NCBI GenBank assembly: GCA_023301505.1
Contig: JALZUP010000032.1
Location: 1-47,656, forward strand
Direction: 5' to 3'
Length of the DNA: 47,656 bases
DNA from: Robiginitomaculum sp.
GTDB taxonomy: Bacteria; Pseudomonadota; Alphaproteobacteria; Caulobacterales; Maricaulaceae
In this document: piece after piece, positions 1 through 8,704 of the stretch
Position numbering within the stretch: the stretch's first letter is position 1
Layout: every line of letters starts with the position of its first letter
Notes under the pieces: generated by a model
Databases searched by the model: none
Told to the model about the DNA's origin: nothing
What the model saw: the letters and a program-made list of their open reading frames with translations, nothing else
Position numbers and translations under genes: made by a program

Positions 1-32
1 CAGTTCAGCCCCAGTTCAGCCCCAGTTCAGCC
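1..32. repeat. Tandem repeat, 11-bp unit, about three copies
   Basis: The unit CAGTTCAGCCC occurs at 1-11 and 12-22, and 10 of its 11 bases recur at 23-32. The array touches the window edge, so its true copy number is unknown. It lies about 50 bp upstream of the first gene and may be the end of an intergenic or coding repeat to the left. Confidence 0.8.
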
Positions 33-80
33 TTGCAGCTATAAGTCTGCCTTTCCTAAGCGCGTAATGGAGCCAAGGCT

Positions 81-650
81 ATGAAATTTCAAAATATTAT
101 GACCCTGATGATGGCGAGTATTTTACTCGCCCCCTCTGCTTCCGCGCTTAGCTGCGCTCCGCCTAATATTATTAGTGATTTGAACCGTGCCAAAGATAGC
201 GAGTCGATTTACTATATCTTTGTTGGAAAGTTCTCCGTGAATAGCCCTGAGGATCAGGCGAGCGGGCCGCTTTATAAAACGTATAAAAGCCCTGATGGAA
301 ATGTGCTGCAGCTTAAGCCTTTAAATATTGAGGGACAGAACCTTGAGGCCAGTTTTACTGGCTATTCGCTGGCTGGGAATAGGCATCAGGATGTAGAGCT
401 GAACGAGTTTCCCGTGACGATAAAGACGAATTGTGCGGCGTCATGGTGCGGTCAGCCGCCCAAGGAAGAGCAGGAGTTGATTGCCTTTGTCGAAGTTCCA
501 AATGATGGCGCGCCCATATTGACGATGGGACCTTGCGGGGGATGGGCACATGATTATACGCCTGCTAGGCTGGAGACTGTGCGCCGCTGCATAGGGCAAG
601 ATTGCGCCGCGTCTTATTTTGGACAGCTAGATGAGATGCTCCATGAATGA
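81..650 (+). CDS. Secreted six-cysteine hypothetical protein
   Basis: A 189-residue protein whose family I do not recognise. It opens with a clear Sec signal peptide: a hydrophobic stretch at about 5-20 ending in SASA, with likely cleavage near residue 22. The mature part has six cysteines (C25, C118, C123, C152, C170, C175), an even number that suits disulfide bonding in the periplasm or outside the cell. No lipobox, later membrane segment or known catalytic motif is visible. The start is supported by a purine-rich GGAGCCAAGG stretch just upstream. It stands alone on the plus strand ahead of a GIY-YIG gene. Confidence 0.75.
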   Translation: MKFQNIMTLMMASILLAPSASALSCAPPNIISDLNRAKDSESIYYIFVGKFSVNSPEDQASGPLYKTYKSPDGNVLQLKPLNIEGQNLEASFTGYSLAGNRHQDVELNEFPVTIKTNCAASWCGQPPKEEQELIAFVEVPNDGAPILTMGPCGGWAHDYTPARLETVRRCIGQDCAASYFGQLDEMLHE

Positions 651-723
651 GAGCGCCAAAATTATTTAAGGGCGACTTCATTACGGCTTTCATTTCGCCC
701 GTAAAGCGCCTAGACCGCGCCTT

Positions 724-1095
724 ATGTTTTATACTTATATTCTCGCAAATCGCCCCAAGGGCACACTTTATATTGGCCATACGGATGAGCTTCGCGCGCG
801 TCTGGATCAACATATTGCCGAGCAGGTGAAGGGGCTAACGCCCAAACACCGCGCCTGCAAACAGCTCATGTGGTTTGAAAGCCATGATAGCCGTGAGGGA
901 GCCTATCAGCGCCTAGAGCAGATGAAGGGCGAGAACCGCTCTTGGGTGATTAAGCGGCTACGGCTGCTTAACCCAAAATGGGTTGATTTGGCTGATGATA
1001 TAAGCGATGCGCAGCTCGCCGATCCCGCGCGCGCTTTTCCCTCTGACGGCGCAATCATTGATAAAGTTAAGGCGCCGAAAATAGCTGATACTTAA
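724..1095 (+). CDS. GIY-YIG nuclease-fold protein (YhbQ/UPF0213-like)
   Basis: A 123-residue stand-alone GIY-YIG domain. The two halves of the name motif appear as YTYIL (residues 3-7) and LYIGHTDEL (15-23), followed by the helix carrying the arginine (RARLDQH, about 24-30). The later LMWFESH and NPKWVDL blocks are typical of the short bacterial UPF0213/YhbQ type. The usual REKQIK helix reads RLEQMK here, so the catalytic glutamate is shifted by one position; this could weaken nuclease activity. Proteins of this family are small DNA-structure-specific nucleases of poorly known role. A related copy follows 53 bp downstream, suggesting tandem duplication. Confidence 0.85.
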   Translation: MFYTYILANRPKGTLYIGHTDELRARLDQHIAEQVKGLTPKHRACKQLMWFESHDSREGAYQRLEQMKGENRSWVIKRLRLLNPKWVDLADDISDAQLADPARAFPSDGAIIDKVKAPKIADT

Positions 1096-1148
1096 AAGAA
1101 CATAAAAAGAACAGTTGCGCGTCGCGCTTAGATGTGTATGTTCACATT

Positions 1149-1496
1149 ATGTTCTATTCTTATATCATGACAAATATGGCCCGTAGCTCTTTATTCATTG
1201 AGCAAACGGATGATCTGTTTAACCGCATTTGGGAGCATCAGGCTGGTATTGGCAGCGCTTTTACGCGCACATATGGCTGTGACCGTCTGGTGTGGTTTGA
1301 GGTTTATGAGAGCCGTCTTGAGGCCTTTGAGCGCTCAAGAGAGCTGCAAGCTTTGCCGCGCGAAGATGTGGCTCGGCTTATCTCTCAAAGCAATGCAGAG
1401 TGGGGCGATTTATCGGCTAGCTTATCATCTGAGGAAATCTTTGCTCAGGCGCTGCGATTTGAACGGCCAGAGCTGAGCTTTTCTGCCCGCATTTAA
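1149..1496 (+). CDS. Degenerate GIY-YIG-fold paralogue
   Basis: A 115-residue protein clearly related to the preceding gene: it starts MFYSYIMTN against MFYTYILAN and shares the LVWFE and WGDL blocks. The start at 1149 is chosen because it aligns with the paralogue's first residue; an in-frame ATG lies 15 bp upstream. The YIG motif has become FIE (SLFIEQTDDL), and the REKQIK-type glutamate helix reads RSRELQ. The arginine of the NRIWEH helix remains. The fold is probably kept, but metal-dependent cleavage is doubtful, so it may be a non-catalytic binding protein or a decaying duplicate. The reading frame is intact. Confidence 0.75.
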   Translation: MFYSYIMTNMARSSLFIEQTDDLFNRIWEHQAGIGSAFTRTYGCDRLVWFEVYESRLEAFERSRELQALPREDVARLISQSNAEWGDLSASLSSEEIFAQALRFERPELSFSARI

Positions 1497-1630
1497 TTTA
1501 TGCGCGCGAATATGAGCGTGAGGGCGCAGTCCATTTTTGCAGGCAATCAATTCAACTTCGGTGACTTGCATTAGCGGCATGTTCGGCTAGGCTTTAGCAT
1601 TAAGAGTTAAGCTGCGGAGGAGCCATCATC

Positions 1631-2074
1631 ATGACCCATTTTTTAGCGCCCGTTTTAGCCTTGGTGATATGGAGCCTCATTGTCGCTATCATTCTCTATA
1701 TACGGCGTATTCCAGCCATGCGCGCCGCCAGAATGCATCCAGAGAAAGCGAAAACGCCAGATGGAGAGTGGAAGCGTCAATTGCCGCTGCCTGCGCAATA
1801 TGCTTCGCATAATTACAGCCACCTTATGGAAAGCCCGACGCTTTTCTATGTGCTCATGTTCGCCATTTTTCTTATGGGGCTAGCCTCGCACATACTTAGC
1901 TTATTGGGCTGGGGCTTTGTTATCTTGCGCGTGATACATAGCCTTATTCAATTATCAGGCGGCAAGGTCATGCACCGTTTTTCCGTGTTTAGCTTGTCAA
2001 TCTTATTGCTCATAGTGATGAGCGTGCTTACGGTGGTGGGACTAGTTACATCGTATAATAACCTTGCGATTTAG
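1631..2074 (+). CDS. MAPEG-family membrane protein
   Basis: A 147-residue integral membrane protein with about four hydrophobic segments (roughly 5-25, 70-90, 92-110, 118-142). The layout and the loop pattern HNYSHLMESPTLFYVL, then VILRVIHS and GGKVMHRF, match the MAPEG family (eicosanoid/glutathione metabolism membrane proteins). Bacterial members are inner-membrane proteins, often of unknown substrate. A strong GGAGGAG ribosome site precedes the ATG. The next gene is a soluble glutathione S-transferase, so a shared role in glutathione conjugation is possible, but this is inferred only from position. Confidence 0.85.
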   Translation: MTHFLAPVLALVIWSLIVAIILYIRRIPAMRAARMHPEKAKTPDGEWKRQLPLPAQYASHNYSHLMESPTLFYVLMFAIFLMGLASHILSLLGWGFVILRVIHSLIQLSGGKVMHRFSVFSLSILLLIVMSVLTVVGLVTSYNNLAI

Positions 2075-2117
2075 CCCCCTTGATTCGGGGGTTGGCCCCT
2101 TTGATTGACGGATATGT

Positions 2118-2735
2118 ATGATATCGCCGCTTACGCTTTATATTGGTAATAAAAATCTCTCCTCTTGGTCATTGCGCTCTTGGCTTGTCCTGCGCAAAGC
2201 AGAGCTACCCTTTGAAGAGGAGCTTATTCGGCTGGATGAGCCAGAGACAAAGTCTGTCTTAAGCGCTCTATCAGAAGCAGGGACTGTGCCCGTTCTGAAG
2301 GTCAAAGATGAGATCATCCCAGACAGCCTCGCCATCAGTCAGTGGGCGGCCAAGGCCGTTCCCAATCTTTGGCCCAAAGATCCAGCACAGCGCGCGCGCG
2401 CCATAGAGCTCACCCATGTGATGCATCAAGGTTTTGAAGATTTGCGCCGTGAGGCTCCGATGAATTTACGCCGCCGAACTGAAACGCCTATGCCCGCCTC
2501 TTGCCTTGCCGATGCCGCGCGGATGAGCGCGCTCTGGGAAGAGTGCCTCTCACAGCATGATGGCCCATTTCTATTTGGAGATTGGAGCATAGCCGATGCT
2601 TTTTATACGCCAGCCGCCACGCGTTTTGTCTCATATGGCCTGCCGCGAAGTCCCAAGGCGGATACCTATATTTCCGAGCTCATGTCTGACCTAGATTTTA
2701 TGGACTGGGAGGCGGACGCTATGGTAGAGACATGA
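2118..2735 (+). CDS. Glutathione S-transferase family protein
   Basis: A 205-residue cytosolic GST. The N-terminal thioredoxin-fold half starts LTLYIGNKNLSSWSLRSW; the serine of the SSW stretch (about residues 15-17) is the likely glutathione-activating residue. TVPVL (about 56-60) contains the cis-proline, and DSLAISQW supplies the residues that bind the glutamyl group. The helical C-terminal half has the N-capping box in DWSIADAFYTP. It resembles the short GSTs of proteobacteria annotated only by family. It may conjugate or reduce electrophiles. It lies 43 bp after the MAPEG gene on the same strand. Confidence 0.88.
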   Translation: MISPLTLYIGNKNLSSWSLRSWLVLRKAELPFEEELIRLDEPETKSVLSALSEAGTVPVLKVKDEIIPDSLAISQWAAKAVPNLWPKDPAQRARAIELTHVMHQGFEDLRREAPMNLRRRTETPMPASCLADAARMSALWEECLSQHDGPFLFGDWSIADAFYTPAATRFVSYGLPRSPKADTYISELMSDLDFMDWEADAMVET

Positions 2736-2773
2736 CGCAAGCGCCGAATTTGCGGCTATAAATAGGTAATTAA

Positions 2774-3301
2774 ATGAATTTGAAAGACAGCATTCGCACC
2801 ATACCAGATTTTCCCAAAGCTGGGATCATGTATCGCGATATTACGACATTATTGACCTCGCGCCGCGCCTTTGCCGAGACGATCATTCAGATGAGCTCGC
2901 CCTTTGCGGATATGATGGTTGATAATGTGGCCGGGATTGAGGCGCGCGGTTTTACCGTTGGCGGGGCTATCGCCTATGAGCTTGGCGCGGGATTTGTGCC
3001 AATCCGCAAAAAAGGCAAATTGCCATATCATACTTATGAGCAAGATTATGAACTTGAATATGGCACGGATACGCTGGAAATTCACGCAGATGCGGTGCGC
3101 AGCCAAGAGAGAGTCTTGCTGGTCGATGATTTAATCGCCACAGGCGGCACGGCAGAGGCGGCGATACATCTTTTGCGCAAAACAGGCGCCAATATTGTCG
3201 GCGCAGCCTTTATCGTCGATTTGCCAGAATTAGGCGGGCTAAAAAAAATTGAAGATATGGGAATCCCCGTTCTGGCCCTCATCGCCTTTGACGGACATTA
3301 A
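2774..3301 (+). CDS. apt: Adenine phosphoribosyltransferase
   Basis: A 175-residue cytosolic purine-salvage enzyme that converts adenine and PRPP to AMP and pyrophosphate. Family marks are the N-terminal IRTIPDFPKAGIMYRDIT, the GIEARGF block (54-60), the KKGKLPYHT loop (79-87) and the PRPP-binding loop VLLVDDLIATGGTA (114-127). Length matches the usual 170-180 residues. Its stop (TAA at 3299-3301) sits directly against the start of the next membrane-protein gene, so the two are probably translated from one message. Confidence 0.97.
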   Translation: MNLKDSIRTIPDFPKAGIMYRDITTLLTSRRAFAETIIQMSSPFADMMVDNVAGIEARGFTVGGAIAYELGAGFVPIRKKGKLPYHTYEQDYELEYGTDTLEIHADAVRSQERVLLVDDLIATGGTAEAAIHLLRKTGANIVGAAFIVDLPELGGLKKIEDMGIPVLALIAFDGH

Positions 3302-3302
3302 A

Positions 3303-3749
3303 ATGAAAAGCTTACGGCACTATTATATCGTTTTTGGCGCTATTTATATAGGTCTCACACTATTCCTATCTGTGCTGAATATGTTTTTGAAACTTCCTAT
3401 GGCGGGTATGTCGATTGTTGTGCCCTGTTTATCGGCTTGGTTGACAGCGATGCGGTTTGTAAAACTAGAAAGGCGTGCGCCAAATGAGGCTGAACATAAG
3501 GCTTTAACATTTGGGAGCTTTGGCATTTTCCTTCTTTTGAACGTCATTTTAACTGTGGGTGCAGTTCTGGTCCTTGGAAGCCAAGGCGTATCAGTCTCTG
3601 AGCTTTCATCACTGATGGGCGGCGGGCTAGCTTTAATCATTATAGCGGTAGTCGTACTTGTGATGTTTTTATCTATATTTTTTGGGATATGGTGGGCCTA
3701 TGGCCGCTCAATCCGCAAGCTAGCGCCTAAAATAATTGAACGCGACTAA
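3303..3749 (+). CDS. Four-helix membrane protein, ABZJ_00895-like
   Basis: A 148-residue membrane protein with hydrophobic segments near 8-28, 33-50, 70-95 and 107-130 and a basic C-terminus. The central FVKLERRAPNEAEHKAL between the second and third segments resembles the signature of the ABZJ_00895 family of unknown function, but I am not certain of that match. The start is placed at the ATG one base after the apt stop rather than at an upstream in-frame start inside apt. It ends in a convergent arrangement with the next gene, and the short gap holds only a weak CCCTTTAAGGG palindrome. Confidence 0.7.
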   Translation: MKSLRHYYIVFGAIYIGLTLFLSVLNMFLKLPMAGMSIVVPCLSAWLTAMRFVKLERRAPNEAEHKALTFGSFGIFLLLNVILTVGAVLVLGSQGVSVSELSSLMGGGLALIIIAVVVLVMFLSIFFGIWWAYGRSIRKLAPKIIERD

Positions 3750-3778
3750 CCCTTTAAGGGCGATTAGGCGCGTTTAAA

Positions 3779-4132
3779 TTATGTCTCTTTAGCCACATAG
3801 ACCCATGCCCAATTACCAGAGGTGAGCTGTGCTTTGACGCGCATGTAATCATCGACTTCATAGCTATCGGCGGCGGCAAGCTCTTGCGGGCTTATTTGAA
3901 ACACTGTGCCTGTGACCTGATCTGCCAGCAGTCCTGTTTTGCGCAATATAGGATGATGGGTTTGATCGCTTGCGCGCAAAACCTGCGGGTCAGTAATCTC
4001 AACCCAGTCTTGGACAAAGCCGCTTAGCGCGTCTTGCTTGCCCTCTAAAAGCCGTCCAAATGTGCCGATTTGAACAGAGGCGAGCTGTAGCGTACCATAT
4101 GAGAATAGAGGCTGGTTTGTAGTGTCGTTCAC
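3779..4132 (-). CDS. Gamma-glutamylcyclotransferase (AIG2)-like protein
   Basis: A 117-residue protein of the GGCT/AIG2-like fold. The N-terminal LFSYGTLQ (9-16) is the family's glycine-rich substrate loop. The later DSYEVDDYMR (89-98) carries the glutamate (E92) that aligns with the catalytic acid of this fold. Members cyclise gamma-glutamyl amines to 5-oxoproline or act on related small substrates; the exact substrate cannot be read from sequence. It lies 15 bp upstream of... the end of its reading frame runs toward the shared minus-strand block, with ychF ending 15 bp away on the low-coordinate side reversed, so it is the last-transcribed gene of that block. Confidence 0.82.
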   Translation of the reverse strand: MNDTTNQPLFSYGTLQLASVQIGTFGRLLEGKQDALSGFVQDWVEITDPQVLRASDQTHHPILRKTGLLADQVTGTVFQISPQELAAADSYEVDDYMRVKAQLTSGNWAWVYVAKET

Positions 4133-4147
4133 GGCCCTAGCACAGTC

Positions 4148-5245
4148 CTAGACGTTGAATTTAAAATTCATAATATCGCCGTCTTGGACGATATAGCTTT
4201 TGCCTTCTTGGCGCGCCTTTCCAGCTTCGCGCGCGCCTGTTTCTCCGCCATTGGCGATGAAATCGTCATAGGCAATTGTTTCAGCCTTGATAAAGCCGCG
4301 CTCAAAATCGCCATGAATAACGCCAGCGCATTGCGGCGCGCTCCAGCCATCGTGAAATGTCCATGCGCGCGCTTCTTTAGGCCCGCAGGTCAGATATGTT
4401 TTCAGGCCTAACAAAGCATAGCCAGAGGCAATCATTCTGTCCAAGCCCGGCTCGGTTAGGCCAATTGCGTCTAGATATTCTTCGCGTTCCCCTTCGCCGA
4501 GCAAGGCTAGCTCTGCTTCGATCTTGGCGGAAATGATGACGGCTTCTGCGCCCTCCGCTTTGGCATGGGCGAGCACTTTTTCGGAATAGGCATTGCCGCT
4601 CTGCGCGCTCTCCTCATCTACATTGGCCACATAAAGCACAGGTTTGGAGGTTAAAAGCTGGAGCATTTTCCATGCTTTGGCATCATCTGGGTCAATTTCG
4701 GCCATGCGAGCAGGTTTGCCGTCTTGGAGCTGCTCTAGGGCCAGATCGATGAGGGCAATGGTTTGCTTGGCTTCTTTATCATTTTGCTTGAGCTTTTTTT
4801 CAAGCGAGGGACGGCGTTTTTCAAGGCTTTCCATATCGGCGAGCATAAGCTCTGTCTCAACCGTTTCATAATCGGCGAGGGGGTCGATCTTTCCTTCAAC
4901 ATGGGTGACATCATCATCATCAAAACAGCGCAGCACATAAATAATGGCGTCGGTTTCGCGGATATTGGCCAAAAACTGATTGCCTAAACCTTCGCCCTTT
5001 GAGGCGCCGCGCACTAATCCTGCAATATCGACAAAATTCATGCGGGCGGGAATAATCTCTTTTGACCCTGCAATCTCGGCAATTTTGAATAGGCGCGCTT
5101 CTGGCACAGCGACATCGCCAACATTTGGTTCAATCGTACAGAAAGGATAATTGGCGGCTTGGGCGCTGGCCGTTTGGGTGAGCGCATTAAAGAGTGTGGA
5201 TTTACCGACATTGGGCAAGCCAACAATTCCGCATTTAAAACCCAT
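4148..5245 (-). CDS. ychF: Redox-regulated ATPase YchF
   Basis: A 365-residue Obg-type P-loop protein. The G1 loop is GLPNVGKST near residue 10, switch regions include DIAGLVRGASKGEGLG, and the G4 position reads NVDE instead of the NKxD of GTPases, which is the known reason YchF prefers ATP. The C-terminal TGS domain ends in the typical DGDIMNFKFNV. YchF/OLA1 binds ribosomes and is linked to stress responses. A start codon with AGAGGA upstream is clear. It lies 24 bp after pth on the minus strand, a common bacterial pairing that supports co-transcription. Confidence 0.97.
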   Translation of the reverse strand: MGFKCGIVGLPNVGKSTLFNALTQTASAQAANYPFCTIEPNVGDVAVPEARLFKIAEIAGSKEIIPARMNFVDIAGLVRGASKGEGLGNQFLANIRETDAIIYVLRCFDDDDVTHVEGKIDPLADYETVETELMLADMESLEKRRPSLEKKLKQNDKEAKQTIALIDLALEQLQDGKPARMAEIDPDDAKAWKMLQLLTSKPVLYVANVDEESAQSGNAYSEKVLAHAKAEGAEAVIISAKIEAELALLGEGEREEYLDAIGLTEPGLDRMIASGYALLGLKTYLTCGPKEARAWTFHDGWSAPQCAGVIHGDFERGFIKAETIAYDDFIANGGETGAREAGKARQEGKSYIVQDGDIMNFKFNV

Positions 5246-5269
5246 GATTTTATCCTCTAATTAATAGCG

Positions 5270-5875
5270 CTATTTTGTGGGCGCAGGGGCGAGCAATGTC
5301 ACCTTGGTAGAATATTTGTTAAGCTGATTAACATCAAGTGGGGCTTCGGCGAGATGCTCGGCTGCGCGGGCGCAGGCTTGACATATATCTTCAACCCATA
5401 TTTTTTCGGATTTAGCAAAATCCGAGAGTACATATCCATGCACTCGATCTTTGTGACCCGGATGGCCAATGCCCATACGCGCGCGAACAAAATCTGCGCT
5501 CATATGCGCTTTGATAGAGCGCAGCCCATTATGTCCCGCAATGCCGCCGCCAATTTTTATACGAAATTTGCCAGCTGCAAGGTCTAGCTCGTCATGGAAA
5601 ACGATGATTTGCGATAGGGGCGTTTTGTAAAACTTTGCCGCGGCTTGCACACTGCGTCCGCTTTCATTCATGAAGGTTGCCGGTTTGAGCGTGGCGGCTT
5701 TGATGGGGCCAGAGCTGGTTTGGAGTGTGCCCGTGCGAATAAGGCCCTGAAATTTTGATTTTTCAGGGCCGAAATTATGGGCGTCGGCTATGGCGTCTAC
5801 CGCCATAAAGCCAATATTGTGGCGGTTCTTTTCATATTTAGCGCCCGGATTACCAAGGCCGACAATTAACAACAT
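5270..5875 (-). CDS. pth: Peptidyl-tRNA hydrolase
   Basis: A 201-residue enzyme that frees tRNA from peptidyl-tRNA dropped by ribosomes. The active-site set is visible: N10 in GLGNPG, catalytic H19 in KNRHNIGF, N71 in TFMNESG, D96 in FHDELDL and N117 in GHNGLRS. Length is normal. The start codon follows a strong GAGGAGG site. It sits between rplY and ychF, the standard rplY-pth-ychF order, so it belongs to a translation-linked operon read leftward. Confidence 0.97.
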   Translation of the reverse strand: MLLIVGLGNPGAKYEKNRHNIGFMAVDAIADAHNFGPEKSKFQGLIRTGTLQTSSGPIKAATLKPATFMNESGRSVQAAAKFYKTPLSQIIVFHDELDLAAGKFRIKIGGGIAGHNGLRSIKAHMSADFVRARMGIGHPGHKDRVHGYVLSDFAKSEKIWVEDICQACARAAEHLAEAPLDVNQLNKYSTKVTLLAPAPTK

Positions 5876-5973
5876 AATTGCCTCCTCTGATAAATCTTTC
5901 GATAGATCCTTGCCAAAAAGCGGGGCTAAAAGCGACCCGAAAACTGTCTGGCGCCAAATTGAAACTAAACCCG

Positions 5974-5997
5974 AAAAAAGACCGCGTATAATTACGC
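5974..5997 (-). terminator. Weak candidate terminator/attenuator after rplY
   Basis: A short hairpin GCGTA-taat-TACGC (5984-5997) overlaps the rplY stop codon. On the minus strand it is followed within a few bases by a run of six T (5974-5979). The stem is only five pairs, so termination before pth may be partial, allowing read-through. Confidence 0.3.
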
Positions 5998-6648
5998 CTC
6001 GCCTTCAGGAGCTGCCTCTTCGCCAGCCGCTTCAGCATCGCCTTCAGCTTCACCTTCGCCTTCAGCTTCGTCCTCAAAGGCGGCACGCGTGCCAACGATA
6101 GATAGAATAGTCGGGTCACGGTCTGTGATCGCGCTAGTGACATTTTCTGGCAGGTTAATTTCAGATATGTGAAGTGAATCATCAATATCGGTTTCAGACA
6201 GATCAACGTCAATGCTATCTGGAATGCTGCCCGCAGGACATCTGACTTCGATAGAGTAACGCACAACATTGAGTGTACCGCCGCGTTTTAGGCCTGGGCA
6301 TATCTCTTCATTGAGCAGGTTAATCGCGACTTCGACTTCAATGATATCAGATTCTTTAACGCGGTAAAAATCGACATGCATTGGCCGATCATTTACAGGG
6401 TGGAATTGAATATCTTTGGTAATCGCTTTTTGCTTTTTTCCGCTATGGGACAGGGTCACCATGCTGGCAATGAAATTACCTGAATTGATCGCTTTGAGGA
6501 CTTCATTATCCTTCATTTCAATGGCAACCGGGTCAACACCGCCGCCATAAATGATACCCGGGACATTGCCTGCGCGGCGAGAGGCGCGAGCGCTGCCTGT
6601 GCCTGTGTTTTCGCGGACGATAACGTCCAAAGAGACTTCTTTACTCAT
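5992..6648 (-). CDS. rplY: 50S ribosomal protein L25/general stress protein Ctc
   Basis: A 218-residue TL5/CTC-type L25 that binds 5S rRNA. The N-terminal L25 domain covers about residues 1-95 ([21 protein letters not shown] is split here by its first 20 residues being the rRNA-binding start; [13 protein letters not shown] marks the domain end). A C-terminal beta domain follows (about 96-185). The last 28 residues are an almost purely acidic Glu/Ala/Gly tail, encoded by a low-complexity 12-bp-like DNA repeat at about 5997-6075. Acidic tails are known in alphaproteobacterial L25. It is the first gene of the rplY-pth-ychF run. Confidence 0.95.
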   Translation of the reverse strand: MSKEVSLDVIVRENTGTGSARASRRAGNVPGIIYGGGVDPVAIEMKDNEVLKAINSGNFIASMVTLSHSGKKQKAITKDIQFHPVNDRPMHVDFYRVKESDIIEVEVAINLLNEEICPGLKRGGTLNVVRYSIEVRCPAGSIPDSIDVDLSETDIDDSLHISEINLPENVTSAITDRDPTILSIVGTRAAFEDEAEGEGEAEGDAEAAGEEAAPEGEA

Positions 6649-6823
6649 GATGTGTCCTATCTACTGTCATGCCTCACATTGCGCGACATCACGCATTGCT
6701 AGCACTATCATTGATGTAAGCGCGCCTATTAGGGCACAGTGGGGTGAAATGCAAGTCGCCAATAGGCAAAATGTGCTGCCCAAGAGTTTTGGTCAAGCGC
6801 TTTGGCAAGAGCTTTGGCGCGCG

Positions 6824-7765
6824 CTAGTCGAAGAGCTTAGAGACGCTCTCATCATTGCTGATGCGGCGAATGGCTTCCCCGATGAGGGTTGCAACGCTAA
6901 CTTCGCGGATTTTTTTGCAATTTTTCACGGCATCTGGCTGGGCAATTGTATCGGTGATGACAACTTCCTTAAGCTCAGACTTTGTGATGCGCTCTACGGC
7001 AGGGCCAGAGAGGACGCCATGGGTGATATAGGCGGTGACGCTGGCAGCGCCTTTTTCTTTCAGCGCCTTGGCGGCATTACAAAGCGTTCCGCCGCTATCG
7101 ATAATATCGTCGAGCAAAATGCAATTGCGGCCTTCTACATCGCCAATGATGTTCATGACTTCCGATTGCCCTGCTTTGGGACGGCGTTTATCGACAATCG
7201 CAATATCGGCGTTAAAGCGTTTGGCCAAAGAGCGCGTGCGCACCACACCGCCCGTATCAGGGGAGACAAACATGATTGCGTCACGCTCTTTTTTGCTAAA
7301 TTGGTCTAAAATATCGCGCTCAAAGACGGGCTGGGCAAATAGATTATCCGTGGGAATATCGAAAAAGCCCTGAATTTGCCCTGCATGTAAGTCAAGCGTC
7401 AGGACGCGGTGCGCGCCAGCTTTGACGATAAGATTAGCAACGAGCTTAGCGGAGATCGGCGTGCGCCCACCCGTTTTGCGGTCTTGGCGCGCATAGCCAT
7501 AATAAGGAATGACGGCGGTAATGCGATCAGCGGAGGCGCGCACGAGCGCGTCAATCATGATCAAAAGCTCCATAAGGTGATCATTTGCGGGCGCTTGCGT
7601 TGGCTGGATGAGAAAGATTTCCTCGCCGCGCACATTTTCATTAATCTTGACGAAGATTTCCTGATCAAGGAAACGCTCTACATCTACTTTTGTAAGGGGG
7701 ATGTCCAAGACATTGGAAATGGCTTTGGATAGCTCGGAATTGGCCGTACCGCTGAGCAGTTTCAT
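6824..7765 (-). CDS. prs: Ribose-phosphate pyrophosphokinase
   Basis: A 313-residue enzyme that makes PRPP from ribose 5-phosphate and ATP, feeding purine, pyrimidine, His, Trp and NAD synthesis. Visible marks are the N-terminal [16 protein letters not shown], the catalytic flexible loop [18 protein letters not shown] (about 98-115) and the PRPP-binding loop [18 protein letters not shown] (about 215-232). Length matches class I PRPP synthetases. An AGGTGA site precedes the ATG. The gene stands apart by 135-175 bp from its minus-strand neighbours, so it may have its own promoter. Confidence 0.97.
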   Translation of the reverse strand: MKLLSGTANSELSKAISNVLDIPLTKVDVERFLDQEIFVKINENVRGEEIFLIQPTQAPANDHLMELLIMIDALVRASADRITAVIPYYGYARQDRKTGGRTPISAKLVANLIVKAGAHRVLTLDLHAGQIQGFFDIPTDNLFAQPVFERDILDQFSKKERDAIMFVSPDTGGVVRTRSLAKRFNADIAIVDKRRPKAGQSEVMNIIGDVEGRNCILLDDIIDSGGTLCNAAKALKEKGAASVTAYITHGVLSGPAVERITKSELKEVVITDTIAQPDAVKNCKKIREVSVATLIGEAIRRISNDESVSKLFD

Positions 7766-7900
7766 AGTTCACCTGTGTCGTTATACGGGCAGACTCATTT
7801 AAGGCCTCCCATTAAGGCTGCTCTTAGCTAGAGAATCTATGAAAGTAAATAAACTTGCGGCGGCTATCCCCATTTTAATGTGAAATCGCCTCGCGCGGCT

Positions 7901-8704
7901 TTATCGCAGCATAATGGCGGAGATATTACGGCCATAACCGTCAACATTATGATGGCAATTATAGCGATAAGAAAAATATGTCTCTGGCTGGCCATATGTA
8001 CAGTCGGGCAGGGAAGCGGCATGGCCGACGCCAAAACTGATGAGGCGGTCTGTGACATAGGCTTTGAGGTCAAAAAACTGGCGATCAGAGGGCTTGGTTT
8101 TTGGAGTGGCTTGCGGGGCAGCTTGTGGGGCGGGTTTGAAATATTTCACATTAAGCGCAGATATATTCGTAAAGCTCTCTATAAATTCAGGGCCAACTTC
8201 ATAATTAGGCTGACTAATACAGGGGCCGACCATGGCGATTATATCGTCGCGCTTTGCGCCAAGCTGCTCCATGGCCTTTACGGTCTCATCGGTGATGCCT
8301 GCTAAGGCTCCGCGCCATCCTGCATGGGCGGCGCCAATGATGCGCGCTTTGGGGTCAGCGAAAAGCACAGGCGCGCAATCCGCCGCTAAAGCGCTGCAGG
8401 CAAGGCCCAGCTTATTTGTGACGACGGCATCCGCCTTGGGGCGATAGCCTGCCTCCCACGGCCCGTCTGCAATTATGACATCCGTGCTGTGATGTTGATG
8501 ACATGATAAAAGGCTTGGCTCTGATGTACCCAGCGCAGCGGCGATACGGCGGCGGTTCTCGCGCACATTTTCCAGCGTATCATTTGCGCCAAAGCCCGCA
8601 TTTAAGCTATCGCAAACACCTGCCGATATGCCGCCCTGCCGCGAGAAAAATCCATGGCTGATACCGCTCAGCTCAAGCGCGGGCGCGGTTTTAAAGCCAA
8701 GCAT
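7901..8704 (-). CDS. pgeF: Peptidoglycan editing factor PgeF (YfiH/laccase domain)
   Basis: A 267-residue protein of the YfiH fold. The metal-site residues are H72 in the CHQHHS block, C110 in ALAADCAPVLF and H127 in GAAHAGWRG. Homologues were called polyphenol oxidases. In E. coli PgeF is reported to remove mis-incorporated serine from muropeptide precursors, and purine-nucleoside phosphorylase activity is known in other members. Its ATG overlaps the stop of the upstream methyltransferase gene (ATGA at 8702-8706 on the reverse strand), so translation is probably coupled. Confidence 0.93.
   Translation of the reverse strand: MLGFKTAPALELSGISHGFFSRQGGISAGVCDSLNAGFGANDTLENVRENRRRIAAALGTSEPSLLSCHQHHSTDVIIADGPWEAGYRPKADAVVTNKLGLACSALAADCAPVLFADPKARIIGAAHAGWRGALAGITDETVKAMEQLGAKRDDIIAMVGPCISQPNYEVGPEFIESFTNISALNVKYFKPAPQAAPQATPKTKPSDRQFFDLKAYVTDRLISFGVGHAASLPDCTYGQPETYFSYRYNCHHNVDGYGRNISAIMLR

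Noticed and set aside
6551-7309. 252-residue plus-strand ORF
   Set aside because: It is antisense to the ends of rplY and prs, has no family features, and both sense genes are certain.
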